Below, one piece after another: positions 26,294 through 33,558 of a DNA stretch of 64,000 nt. The DNA comes from Sphingomonas sp. PP-CE-3A-406 (GTDB taxonomy: Bacteria; Pseudomonadota; Alphaproteobacteria; Sphingomonadales; Sphingomonadaceae): assembly GCF_003688625.1 (NCBI RefSeq), contig NZ_RCWY01000002.1, positions 744,001 to 808,000 of the forward strand, written 5' to 3'. How positions within the stretch are numbered: the stretch's first letter is position 1; each line of letters begins with the position of its first letter. A program made the translations under genes and the position numbers. The notes beneath the pieces are model-generated. The model saw nothing but the letters and a program-made list of their open reading frames with translations. It was not told the DNA's origin and did no database searches.

Positions 26294-26671
26294 TCAGCCG
26301 ACGACGAGATCCTCGCTGCTCGACCCGTAATAGCTGGCGACGCGGTCCGCATAGGCCTGGTCGAAGACCGGTGCGTTGTTCGCCCAGCTTGGGCCGCCTT
26401 CGAGGACGCGCTTGTCGATCGTGACAACGTAGAGGTCGCGGACGGCGTCGAACTGGAGCAGCGAGAATGGCAGCGGGTAGAAGCTCTTGCCCATGCCGAG
26501 GAAGCCGCCGAGGCTGAGCACGGCATGCGTGACGCGGCCGGTGCCCTTGTGGACCATGAACGCGTGGACCGAGCCGACATTGTCGCCGTCGCGGCTCTCG
26601 ACCTTCATCGTGCCGGAGATGTTCGACTGGACGAGCAGCTGGGTGGGCGTCTGGGCGGCGGTATCGGACAT
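26294..26671 (-). CDS. PRC-barrel domain protein
   Basis: A 125-residue cytoplasmic protein with a PRC-barrel fold: SNISGTMKVESRDGDNVGSVHAFMVHKGTGRVTHAVLSLGGFLGMGKSFYPLPFSLLQFD is the core, then a short C-terminal helix with a run of Ser residues and a final acidic tail. Stand-alone PRC-barrel proteins in alphaproteobacteria often relate to stress or envelope functions; nothing here shows a specific one. Start ATG 26671; it converges with the propeller gene, only 8 bases apart. Confidence 0.8.
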   Translation of the reverse strand: MSDTAAQTPTQLLVQSNISGTMKVESRDGDNVGSVHAFMVHKGTGRVTHAVLSLGGFLGMGKSFYPLPFSLLQFDAVRDLYVVTIDKRVLEGGPSWANNAPVFDQAYADRVASYYGSSSEDLVVG

Positions 26672-26783
26672 GGACGTTCTCCTGATTTCTTCCGTCGCTG
26701 AACCGGTATCACCGTGCGGCGGTTCCCGGCTAGCGCGCTTCGTCGTACTTGAGCGACCGCCGGGCGTGCCGCATAGCGATGCG

Positions 26784-27368
26784 ATGCGCACCCCGTCCCC
26801 TTCCCTCGTCGGCTTGCGATCGCTTGCCACCCCCCGCGCCCTGGCGCGACTCGCCGGCCTGGCGACGCTCGCGTCGATCGCCGGTTGCGTCCCGCCGCCG
26901 CGGGCCGAAGCACCGCCGCCCCCGCCGCGCACGGTGACACGGCCCCCCGCGCCGGCGCCGCGCCCGGTACCGATCGCCGCCGACTGGCGCGACTGGCCGT
27001 ATTCGCCGGGGACGTGGGTGTATCGCCGCGATGCGCGCGGTTCGATTGCGCTGTTCGGGCCGGCCAATGCCGATGCGTCGCTCACCTTGCGTTGCGACAC
27101 GGCAGCACGCGCAATCTATCTGTCGCGTGCGGGAAGCATGGCGACGCCGCTGACGATCCGCACGTCGAGCATGACGCGCGCGGTGTCGGTCCAGCCGACC
27201 GGAGGCACGCCGCCTTATGTCGCGGCCGCGCTGATGCCGAACGATTCGTTGCTGGAGGCGATGGGGTTCAGTCGCGGGCGGTTCGTCGTCCAGCAGCCCG
27301 GACTGCCGCCGCTCGTCGTGCCCGCCTGGGCCGAGATAGAGCGCGTCACCGAAGATTGCCGCGGCTGA
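26784..27368 (+). CDS. Putative lipoprotein of unknown function
   Basis: A 194-residue protein with signal LARLAGLATLASIAGC (lipobox IAGC), a proline-rich linker (APPPPPRTVTRPPAPAPRP) and a compact C-terminal domain. That domain has the pattern WRDWPYSPGTWVYRRDARGSIALFG, then SLTLRCDTAARAIYLSRAG and ends AWAEIERVTEDCRG with two cysteines that may form a disulfide. The same type of protein is common as an unannotated lipoprotein in sphingomonads; I do not know a family name. The start is the ATG nearest the signal peptide. The small structured transcript at 27490-27716 lies 120 bases downstream. Confidence 0.65.
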   Translation: MRTPSPSLVGLRSLATPRALARLAGLATLASIAGCVPPPRAEAPPPPPRTVTRPPAPAPRPVPIAADWRDWPYSPGTWVYRRDARGSIALFGPANADASLTLRCDTAARAIYLSRAGSMATPLTIRTSSMTRAVSVQPTGGTPPYVAAALMPNDSLLEAMGFSRGRFVVQQPGLPPLVVPAWAEIERVTEDCRG

Positions 27369-27507
27369 TTTCGACCAACTGGCAGTCGCACAGGATTGCC
27401 CGAAAACTTCCGTAAAACAAGGCTTGTATCGCAGGCGCGGTCGGCACACATTGGCGTTGCGGTCAGGCTTGGCCGCGTTGTTTCAACAAGCGAAAGGAGG
27501 TGATCCG

Positions 27508-27564
27508 ATGTCTCATGGTTCAGCAGTGAGTTCGGTTCGGTTCGTTCGGGGGACGCACCGCTAA
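27508..27564 (+). CDS. 18-codon ORF with maximal Shine-Dalgarno
   Basis: ATG at 27508, TAA at 27562-27564; the peptide is MSHGSAVSSVRFVRGTHR, basic (two Arg plus His near the end). The preceding GAAAGGAGGTGATCC (27492-27506) is a 15-base complement of the 16S rRNA 3' end, much longer than a usual SD; AGGAGG ends 7 bases before the ATG. Such complementarity is not expected by chance and argues that this ORF is translated. I do not recognise the peptide. It could be a leader peptide, a small functional peptide or a translation-regulated sRNA. Confidence 0.6.
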   Translation: MSHGSAVSSVRFVRGTHR

Positions 27565-27674
27565 GTCCGCCGGTCCGCGTGGGGAGTATCCTCTCCCAGT
27601 CAACACGTGGTCCATAGGATAGGCGGTACGCATGGTCCTCCGGGCTGGAGCTCTCCGGCCGCTGACCATGTCAG

Positions 27675-27716
27675 GAGGTTGTCGGGTCGTCGGGAGACGA
27701 TCCGGCAGCCTCTTTT
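27675..27716 (+). terminator. Intrinsic terminator of the structured small transcript
   Basis: Arms 27675-27691 and 27696-27712 pair over 17 bp counting G-U pairs, loop GGGA, then TTTT CG TTT. GAGG...CCTC closes the base. Confidence 0.85.
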
Positions 27717-27983
27717 CGTTTGTGGGGTGGTCGTTGGCGGCGGTGGTCGATCCAGGTGCCATTTACGACCACATTGCGTGAGCTAACGATGCCGCCGTCT
27801 TCGAAGCCGCTCCCACTGCGCCTAGCTGACGATATCGGCAGGCACGGGCGAGCGGGTGCTAGCTTTCCCTCCCCACCGGTCATCTCCTGTGTTCCGCTTT
27901 ACGGTCGAGGACGAGGCAATCAAACGTGCATAGGGCCAACGCTGCAGCAGCCGAAGCGTCACAAGTGTGCCCTCCCCCTGCGC

Positions 27984-28066
27984 CGTCATCCTGACGAAAG
28001 TCAGGATCCAGGGTCGCAAAGGGCTGCATTTGGTTACTCTAGATCCTGACTTTCGTCAGGATGACG
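27984..28066. repeat. Paired palindromic element, GTCATCCTGACGAAAG family
   Basis: Arms CGTCATCCTGACGAAAGTCA + GGATCCAGGG and AGATCCTGAC + TTTCGTCAGGATGACG around a middle of about 27 bases. The inner tag of the right arm is altered to TCTAGATCC. Confidence 0.88.
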
Positions 28067-28156
28067 GGACGTAGGCGGGACCGAGTGGGCTGCTGATGCA
28101 CGCAGCTCGACCTGCTACGCGTGTTGCCGCCCCCCGCCCTTGGTCCGTAACTGCCC

Positions 28157-28651
28157 CTACAGGAACGACTTCGCCCGATTGAGGACGATGCTGCACATCC
28201 GCGTCTTCACCTGCCCGCCGAGGTCGTCGAGCGAAAACGCCTGCCCGTTCGGCGCCTGCACTTCGCCGTCTTGTCCGGCGGCATAGCCCGGCGACGTCTG
28301 CACATCTTGCCGTCCGGTCAGTCGCTGGAGGATCGATTGCGCGCCGGTCGCCGGGGCTTTCGCGGTGCTGCCCGCTCGCGGTGCATTCCGCCCACCGGTC
28401 AGCGCACCAAGCGCACCACCCTGCCCGAGCAGATTGTTCTTCAGGCAATAACCGAGCAGGCCAGCCGCGTTCCCGGCACCGATCGATCCGACGCTCGGCA
28501 ACGCACCACCGAGCAGGCCACCCAGGCCGCCAAGTCCACCCAGACCGCCAAGACCGTTTTGCGTCGACGCCGACTCCGGTGCGCTGGTCTGGGCCGAGGC
28601 AGCGGTCGCAAGGGCGAAGGCTGCGACGAGAGCGATTGCGGTCTTGGGCAT
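28157..28651 (-). CDS. DUF2501 family secreted protein
   Basis: A 164-residue exported protein: signal MPKTAIALVAAFALATAASA, a Gly-Leu repeat (GLGGLGGLGGLGGLLGGALP) and the DUF2501 core GNAAGLLGYCLKNNLLGQGGA, then a variable region and a C-terminal SLDDLGGQVKTRMCSIVLNRAKSFL. E. coli YjjA is the best-known relative. Two conserved cysteines (in GYCLKNN and RMCSIV) probably form a disulfide. Function unknown. The start is set by the signal peptide and a GGAGCTC element upstream. Confidence 0.8.
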   Translation of the reverse strand: MPKTAIALVAAFALATAASAQTSAPESASTQNGLGGLGGLGGLGGLLGGALPSVGSIGAGNAAGLLGYCLKNNLLGQGGALGALTGGRNAPRAGSTAKAPATGAQSILQRLTGRQDVQTSPGYAAGQDGEVQAPNGQAFSLDDLGGQVKTRMCSIVLNRAKSFL

Positions 28652-28720
28652 GATACGGAGCTCCGATAAGGTCGTATTACCAACAGGACTGGCCGGGGTG
28701 CGTTCCGAACTCGGCTTCGT

Positions 28721-29395
28721 TCAGCCGCCTGCAAAGAACGCGTCGACGGATCCGCGCTTGGCGCTCAACGCCGCCGCCACCCGTCGGCGAGCATCGTAAT
28801 ATACCAGTGCCGTCGCGGCCGGATCGGTCTTGCGAAGGCGCGCGGCGTCCGCGTCCGTCAGGCTGCTCTCGCGCGCGACATGATCCGCATACCCCTCCTG
28901 CTGCCAGGTCGGGAGCATCGCACTGCGCACTTCGCCGACATGGTTGGCGATCATGATGTGCGTCGACTCGTGCGTGATCACCCCGGACAGCGTCCGGATA
29001 CCGCCGATCGCACGACCGTTCGTCACGCGATCCGCGGCGATGTCGCTGCGGTTGAAGACGATCGCCGAACTGAAGGGCCGGCGGAACGCGAAGGCGCCCG
29101 GTGACTGGATCGCCAGAAGGCGCCACCGCCAGCCGCCGTCCGTCAGGAACAGCGACCGATCGAGCGGCCCGGTGTAGATCGGGCTGGCGCGCAACAACCC
29201 TTCCGCGTGCGCCAGTTCGCTGGCGATACGCGGATCGATCGGACGCTCGGCATAGACGGTGCCGGTGCCGATCCGCTGCTTATACGGAAACGCTAACAGC
29301 TGCGGCGCGTAGATAGTCGCGACGGCAAGCAGAAGGAGGATGGCCACGACCCACCGGACGCGGCCCTGCCCCCTTCTGCGTGCGCGGGTCGTCAT
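28721..29395 (-). CDS. Membrane-anchored HExxH putative metallopeptidase
   Basis: A 224-residue protein with a basic N-terminus and a single membrane anchor (about residues 14-32), so the rest is probably periplasmic. The zinc motif THESTHIMIA gives HESTH at 142-146, and QQEGYADHVA places a Glu at about 167, the usual distance and sequence (EGxA-x-x-VA) of the third ligand in gluzincin-type peptidases. It is translated from an ATG that overlaps the fumarase stop (ATGA), so it is coupled to fumarase. I do not recognise a named family. Could be a housekeeping protease or an inactive relative; the motif is complete. Confidence 0.65.
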   Translation of the reverse strand: MTTRARRRGQGRVRWVVAILLLLAVATIYAPQLLAFPYKQRIGTGTVYAERPIDPRIASELAHAEGLLRASPIYTGPLDRSLFLTDGGWRWRLLAIQSPGAFAFRRPFSSAIVFNRSDIAADRVTNGRAIGGIRTLSGVITHESTHIMIANHVGEVRSAMLPTWQQEGYADHVARESSLTDADAARLRKTDPAATALVYYDARRRVAAALSAKRGSVDAFFAGG

Positions 29396-30909
29396 GCCGG
29401 CGTCAGCAACCCCTCACGCGCGATCTTCTCGCGCCAGACCAGAGGCGCGAGCTGGTGGACGTTCTCGCCCGCGGAATCGACCGCGACGGTCACCGGGAAG
29501 TCGCTGACCTCGAACTCGTATATCGCTTCCATGCCGAGATCCGCAAAGCCGACGACCTTCGATCCCTTGATCGCGCGCGCGACCAGATAGGCCGCGCCGC
29601 CGACCGCCATCAGATACGCCGACTTGGCCTCCGCGATCGCCTTGGTCGCATCGCCGCCGCGCTCCGCCTTGCCGACCATCGCGAGCAGACCCTGGTCGAG
29701 CATCATCCGCGTAAACTTGTCCATCCGCGTCGCCGTGGTGGGGCCCGCAGGTCCGACGACTTCATCGCCGACCGGATCGACCGGGCCGACATAATAGATC
29801 ACGCGACCCTTGAAATCGACCGGCAGCGGCTCGCCCGCGTCGAGCATGTCCTTGATCCGCTTGTGCGCCGCGTCGCGCCCGGTCAGCATCTTGCCGTTGA
29901 GCAGCAGGCGGTCGCCATGCTTCCACGTCTGCACGACTTCGGGCGTCAGCGTGTCGAGATCGACCCGGATCGCGGCCTTGTCGGGCGTCCAGCTGACGTC
30001 GGGCCATTCCTCCAGCTTCGGCGCCTCCAGATACACCGGGCCCGAGCCGTCGAGCACGAAATGCGCGTGGCGGGTGGCGGCGCAGTTGGGGATCATCGCT
30101 ACCGGCTTCGACGCGGCGTGCGTCGGCCAGTCGAAGATCTTCACGTCGAGGATGGTGGACAAGCCGCCCAAGCCCTGCGCGCCGATGCCGAGCGCGTTGA
30201 CCTTGTCGTAGATCTCGATCCGCAGCGCCTCGATGTCGTTCCTGGGGCCCCGTGCCTTCAGCTGCGCCATGTCGATCGAGCCCATCAGCGACTGCTTGGC
30301 GAGGATCATCGACTTTTCCGCGGTGCCGCCGATGCCGATGCCGAGCATCCCGGGCGGGCACCAGCCGGCGCCCATCTGCGGGATCATCTCGAGCACCCAG
30401 TCGACGATCGAGTCGGATGGGTTCATCATCTTGAACTTCGACTTGTTCTCGCTGCCGCCGCCCTTCGCCGCGACGTCGATCGAGACGGTGTTGCCGGGCA
30501 CCATCTCGACATGCATCACGCTCGGCGTGTTGTCCTTGGTGTTGCGACGGGTGAAGGCAGGGTCGGCGAGGATCGACGCACGCAGCTTGTTCTCGGGGTT
30601 GAGATACGCCTTCCGCACGCCCTCATCGATCACTTCCTGGAGCGAGCGGGTCGAGTCGAGGCGGCAATCCTGGCCCCATTTGACGAAGATCGTGACGATC
30701 CCGGTATCCTGGCAGATCGGGCGGTGACCCTCCGCGCACATCCGGCTGTTGGTGAGGATCTGCGCGATCGCATCCTTGGCGGCGGGGCTCTGCTCGGCCT
30801 CGTACGCGACGCCCAGTGCGCGGATGTAATCCATCGGGTGGTAGTAGCTGATGAACTGGAGTGCGTCGGCGACGCTTTCGATCAGGTCGGCTTCGGTGAT
30901 GACGGTCAT
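29392..30909 (-). CDS. Fumarate hydratase, class I (Fe-S)
   Basis: Interconverts fumarate and malate in the citric acid cycle. The 505-residue single-chain enzyme has the [4Fe-4S] class I pattern: HRPICQDTGIVTIFVKWG, then GAGWCPPGMLGIGIGGTAEKS, and further AATRHAHF and GPAGPTTATRMDKFTRMML in the C-terminal (beta) half, covering the alpha and beta subunits of two-subunit forms. Class I fumarases are oxygen-sensitive and iron-dependent; a class II enzyme may exist elsewhere. The HExxH gene follows in the same operon. Start ATG 30909 is preceded by an AGAGGC element. Confidence 0.93.
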   Translation of the reverse strand: MTVITEADLIESVADALQFISYYHPMDYIRALGVAYEAEQSPAAKDAIAQILTNSRMCAEGHRPICQDTGIVTIFVKWGQDCRLDSTRSLQEVIDEGVRKAYLNPENKLRASILADPAFTRRNTKDNTPSVMHVEMVPGNTVSIDVAAKGGGSENKSKFKMMNPSDSIVDWVLEMIPQMGAGWCPPGMLGIGIGGTAEKSMILAKQSLMGSIDMAQLKARGPRNDIEALRIEIYDKVNALGIGAQGLGGLSTILDVKIFDWPTHAASKPVAMIPNCAATRHAHFVLDGSGPVYLEAPKLEEWPDVSWTPDKAAIRVDLDTLTPEVVQTWKHGDRLLLNGKMLTGRDAAHKRIKDMLDAGEPLPVDFKGRVIYYVGPVDPVGDEVVGPAGPTTATRMDKFTRMMLDQGLLAMVGKAERGGDATKAIAEAKSAYLMAVGGAAYLVARAIKGSKVVGFADLGMEAIYEFEVSDFPVTVAVDSAGENVHQLAPLVWREKIAREGLLTPA

Positions 30910-31105
30910 GCAACGCCTCTAAGATACGGATATACGCGCATCTTAACGGCGTTCGCGACGCGGAGGAAGCGCGCGGGCTCTTCGATATCCCATCCAGTCG
31001 ATGGGGTATTGCGCGCGATGTCGGTCCCTTGTAGCCTTTGCTACCGAAACACCCTGTTGCACACAGCAACACAACGCTCGGCCTGGATCAACACGGAGAT
31101 TATCC

Positions 31106-31324
31106 ATGAAGAAGATCGCATTCGTACCGATACTTGCAGTCCTCGGCCTTGGCCTCGCTGCCTGCAACAAGACTGCCGATACGGCCAACACGAGCTCGGT
31201 CGAGACGAACACGGTGGTCGAAGAGTCGGATGCGAACTTCTCTGCGGTCGATGGCATCGATACCGCCAACGATACCGATCTGGGCAATGCCGAGCTATCG
31301 AATGGTACGACGAACGCCCAATAA
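31106..31324 (+). CDS. Small lipoprotein of unknown function
   Basis: A 72-residue protein with a lipoprotein signal MKKIAFVPILAVLGLGLAAC (lipobox LAAC) and an acidic Asn/Thr/Asp-rich mature part of about 52 residues with no hydrophobic core (SSVETNTVVEESDANFSAVDG). It is similar in architecture to the small lipoprotein at 13020-13304. Probably surface or outer-membrane exposed and unstructured. No family known. The upstream GGAG is at about 8 bases before the ATG. Confidence 0.65.
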   Translation: MKKIAFVPILAVLGLGLAACNKTADTANTSSVETNTVVEESDANFSAVDGIDTANDTDLGNAELSNGTTNAQ

Positions 31325-31576
31325 GCGCATCGGTCAGCGAGCGGGGCAAGACGATCGCTGGCTTTTCGCAGAATTGAAATATTACCCCCCCATACCGGGG
31401 GAGTTTTCAGTCGTTGCGCAAGCAATGTTTGCTAACGTCTTTTCCCTCTACTTGACCGTCCAAAATCTCGTCTTGTTTTTAAGGCGCCTCGTCGCCGATC
31501 AATATTTTAGCGTATTCCTATCACGTCGATCTGGATTACAAAGTCGCAACGTCAAGGCGAAGTGAAGCTCCCTGGA

Positions 31577-31621
31577 CGGACCCTCGGCGGCTCGGTGGAT
31601 CTCCCGCCGGGCCGTTTTTTT
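31577..31621 (+). terminator. Intrinsic terminator with T7 tract
   Basis: CGGACCCTCGGCGG (31577-31590) pairs with CCCGCCGGGCCG (31603-31614) with a bulge, followed by T7 (31615-31621). It ends a plus-strand transcript that is either the 3' extension of the small lipoprotein gene or an independent RNA. Confidence 0.75.
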
Positions 31622-31720
31622 GGTCGTCGGTCGCGCGGGGAAAGCAGCCAACGTCTGGACGAGGTCATGACCGGATGCGCGCTGCAACACGCACACGGCA
31701 GACTTACCGTATGAAACGAG

Positions 31721-31758
31721 AGCGGGCTGGAATGACCCTGCGATCATTCCAGCCCGCT
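31721..31758. terminator. 15-bp perfect hairpin between convergent transcripts
   Basis: AGCGGGCTGGAATGA (31721-31735) and TCATTCCAGCCCGCT (31744-31758), 8-base loop. Weak T-rich tails occur on both sides, so it may end the minus-strand lipoprotein gene at 31812. Confidence 0.55.
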
Positions 31759-31811
31759 TTCATTGCCAGCAACCCTGCATCACTGCCGGGACGCATAGTG
31801 CGTCGGGGCGA

Positions 31812-32639
31812 TTACATCGGCGGGGTCAGGCCGTCCTTGCCGACCGCAACCGATTTGGCGCCGGAAGCATCGGTCGAGACGATCGCGAACAGCTTCTGGC
31901 CCTTAGCGAGAACCGTGCGCTCGGCTGGCTCGAACCGGACGATCGGCGTGCCGACGGGGACGACGACCTGAGCCTTGCCGCCCTTGTACGAGATGTTCAG
32001 CTTGGTCTCGCCGGGCTTGCCTGCGCCACCTGTGACCGTGCCATTCGTCATACCGCTCTGCTGCGCGACCGTGCCGTTGGTCATCGCACTCTGGCCATCG
32101 ACGGTGCCGTTGGTCATCGCACTCTGGCCATCGACGGTGCCGTTGGTCATCGCGCTCTGCCCGTCGACGGTGCCGTTGGTCATCGCGCTGGACCCGTTCG
32201 TGCCGCCGCCTGCAGCCGCGACCGCGCCGGGGACGTCCCAGGGATAATGCCCCTCGCCGGTGCCGCGCATCGCCTCGGGGAAGATCACCAGTTCGACCGC
32301 GCGCAGGGCGTCGTCGGGGCCCGTGGTCGCGGTGCCGATGAAGTCGCCGTCCTTGAGCGTCGACAGGTCGGACTTCACCACCCAGGCGAACTTGGTGTTG
32401 GCGTCGAGCGGCACGGTGGCCGACTTGCCGTCATAGGTCTGGACGGTCAGCGCATCGGTGCCGATCGCGGTGATGACGCCGCGGACGCGGTTGACCGCCG
32501 GGGTCGCGCTCGCCGCGGCGCTGGTGTTGCCCATGGCGATGTTCGCGGTCGTGGTGTTCGAGTCCGTCGAAGTCGTCTGACCACAGCCGCCGAGGACCGC
32601 GATCACGCCGCCCAGCAGCATCAGCTTTTTCGTCAACAT
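31812..32639 (-). CDS. Lipoprotein with DUF5666-like domain and 11-residue tandem repeats
   Basis: A 275-residue lipoprotein: signal ends VLGGCGQ (lipobox LGGC). After a Thr/Ser/Asn-rich linker, residues about 50-120 form a small beta-domain of the DUF5666 type (VRGVITAIGTDALTVQTYDG). Residues 151-205 are five copies of an 11-residue unit (SAMTNGTVDGQ in the first three, then SAMTNGTVAQQ and SGMTNGTVTGG). A second beta-domain follows (KLNISYKGGKAQVVVPVGTPIVRF). The two domains look like paired binding modules separated by a flexible repeat. Function is unknown. Confidence 0.72.
   Translation of the reverse strand: MLTKKLMLLGGVIAVLGGCGQTTSTDSNTTTANIAMGNTSAAASATPAVNRVRGVITAIGTDALTVQTYDGKSATVPLDANTKFAWVVKSDLSTLKDGDFIGTATTGPDDALRAVELVIFPEAMRGTGEGHYPWDVPGAVAAAGGGTNGSSAMTNGTVDGQSAMTNGTVDGQSAMTNGTVDGQSAMTNGTVAQQSGMTNGTVTGGAGKPGETKLNISYKGGKAQVVVPVGTPIVRFEPAERTVLAKGQKLFAIVSTDASGAKSVAVGKDGLTPPM
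32025..32189 (-). repeat. 33-bp tandem repeat, five units, coding
   Basis: Five in-frame 33-bp units encode the SAMTNGTVDGQ repeat. The first three are nearly identical at DNA level, while the last two have diverged, so copy number change by slippage or recombination is expected between strains. Confidence 0.85.
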
Positions 32640-32856
32640 CGCAGTAAATCCTTCACAATATCAAAGCGTAGCGCCGAGACGGCACCGGCGATCGGTTCGC
32701 AGACGGCCATGATGATATGGTCGATGTGGCTCACCGCCGAAAGGGGCAATCGGTCGCATCGCGTGAACAGGGCGTGCGGGCGACCGGAAGGCGATTTCGG
32801 CGGCGGCAGGCCGACTTCGGCTTTCCGCGCGGCGCTGCCCCGCCTAGAATGGGCCG

Positions 32857-33558
32857 ATGCAGGATATCAGAAACATCGTCGTCCTGACGGGCGCGGGCAT
32901 CTCGGCGGAGAGCGGGATCGCGACGTTTCGCGGGCCGGGCGGCTTGTGGGAGGGGCACCGTGTCGAAGACGTGTGCACGCCCGAGGCGCTCGCGGCGGAT
33001 CCGGAACTGGTGCACCGGTTCTACGATCTGCGGCGCGCGGCTCTGGCGGGGGTCGAGCCTAACGCCGCGCACCACGCGCTGGCGCGGCTGGATGCGGCTT
33101 GGGCGGGCGAACTGCTGATCGTCACGCAGAATGTCGACGACCTGCATGAGCGGGCGGGGGCGACGCGGATGCTGCATATGCATGGCGAGTTGTTGTCCGC
33201 GCTGTGTGCCGTTTGTGGGGCACGTAAGGCTTGGACCGGGGCGTTGCCTGAGGGGTCGGTTTGCGGCGCGTGCGGGGCGGCGGCGTTGCGGCCGGACATC
33301 GTGTTCTTCGGCGAGGTGCCGTACCAGATGGAGCGGATCGAGGCGGCGCTGGCGAAGGCCGATCTGTTCGTGTCGATCGGCACGTCGGGCGCGGTATATC
33401 CGGCGGCGGGGTTCGTGCAGACCGCGGCGTATCATGGTGCGCGGACGCTGGAGCTGAACCTCGATCCTTCGATGGGGAGCGTGTTCTTCGAGCAGACGCG
33501 GATCGGTGCGGCGGGCGTACTGGTGCCGGCCTGGGTGGACGAGGTACTGGGCCGATAG
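32857..33558 (+). CDS. cobB: NAD-dependent protein deacylase, sirtuin class (CobB-like)
   Basis: Removes acyl groups (acetyl, and in this class often succinyl) from lysines with NAD+ consumption. The 233-residue protein has the sirtuin signature: VVLTGAGISAESGIATFRG, TQNVDDLHERAGA, the catalytic His in MLHMHGELLSALC, and the zinc-binding cysteines CAVCGARK and CGACGAAALRPDIVFFGE. The sequence VPYQMERIEAAL is in the position where class III sirtuins have Tyr and Arg for acidic acyl groups; RFYDLRR could supply those. Start ATG 32857. Convergent with lgt; stops nearly touch. Confidence 0.92.
   Translation: MQDIRNIVVLTGAGISAESGIATFRGPGGLWEGHRVEDVCTPEALAADPELVHRFYDLRRAALAGVEPNAAHHALARLDAAWAGELLIVTQNVDDLHERAGATRMLHMHGELLSALCAVCGARKAWTGALPEGSVCGACGAAALRPDIVFFGEVPYQMERIEAALAKADLFVSIGTSGAVYPAAGFVQTAAYHGARTLELNLDPSMGSVFFEQTRIGAAGVLVPAWVDEVLGR

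Larger units (their letters stand above)
27490..27716 (+). ncRNA. Candidate structured small RNA with an embedded 18-codon ORF and an intrinsic terminator
   Basis: Three hairpins follow a mini-ORF. Hairpin 1: GGTCCGCGTG (27572-27581) with CACGTGGTCC (27604-27613), one mismatch, enclosing GGGAG/CTCCC. Hairpin 2: CATGGTC (27631-27637) with GACCATG (27664-27670). Hairpin 3: a 17-bp stem with GGGA loop and T4, listed as terminator. CCTCC at 27637-27641 could pair with GGAGG of the SD (27496-27500) or with the GGAGG in the terminator arm (27674-27678). No plus-strand gene follows within 3 kb, so this looks like a stand-alone transcript. No promoter is assigned. Confidence 0.6.
27369..28156. other. 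788-base gap with structured RNA candidate and a palindromic element
   Basis: This gap holds the 18-codon ORF and its hairpins (27490-27716), a stretch of about 250 bases in which I see no gene or motif (27720-27980) and one paired palindromic element (27984-28066). The open frame 27720-28049 on the plus strand has no SD and reads through the palindrome, so it is not counted. Confidence 0.7.
31325..31811. other. 487-base gap, AT-richer than its surroundings, with two hairpins
   Basis: No protein gene is seen. Bases 31380-31560 are noticeably AT-richer than the window average. The gap contains an intrinsic terminator (31577-31621, plus strand) and a perfect 15-bp stem (31721-31758). A transcript ending at 31621 has no annotated gene in the 250 bases before it. 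Confidence 0.6.

Noticed and set aside
27492..27506. 15 bases identical to the complement of the 16S rRNA 3' end, perhaps a 16S gene remnant
   Set aside because: The match stops exactly at the SD region and is followed at 7-base spacing by an ORF; no further 16S sequence on either side, so a strong SD is the better reading.
27720..28049. 109-codon plus-strand ORF in the gap before the DUF2501 gene
   Set aside because: No ribosome binding site, no known family, and it reads through a paired palindromic element, which explains the His-Pro-Asp-Glu-Ser-Gln-Asp-type peptide.
30919..30943. TAAGAT/ATCTTA inverted repeat just before the fumarase start
   Set aside because: Six-base arms with a 14-base gap; too short to claim an operator without comparison data.
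29380..31377. 665-codon plus-strand ORF opposite fumarase
   Set aside because: Antisense shadow of fumarase and its neighbour; composition is Arg/Asp/His-rich and it has no family match.
32025..32189. Regular 33-bp units as a CRISPR-like array
   Set aside because: The units are contiguous, coding, in frame and without unique spacers.
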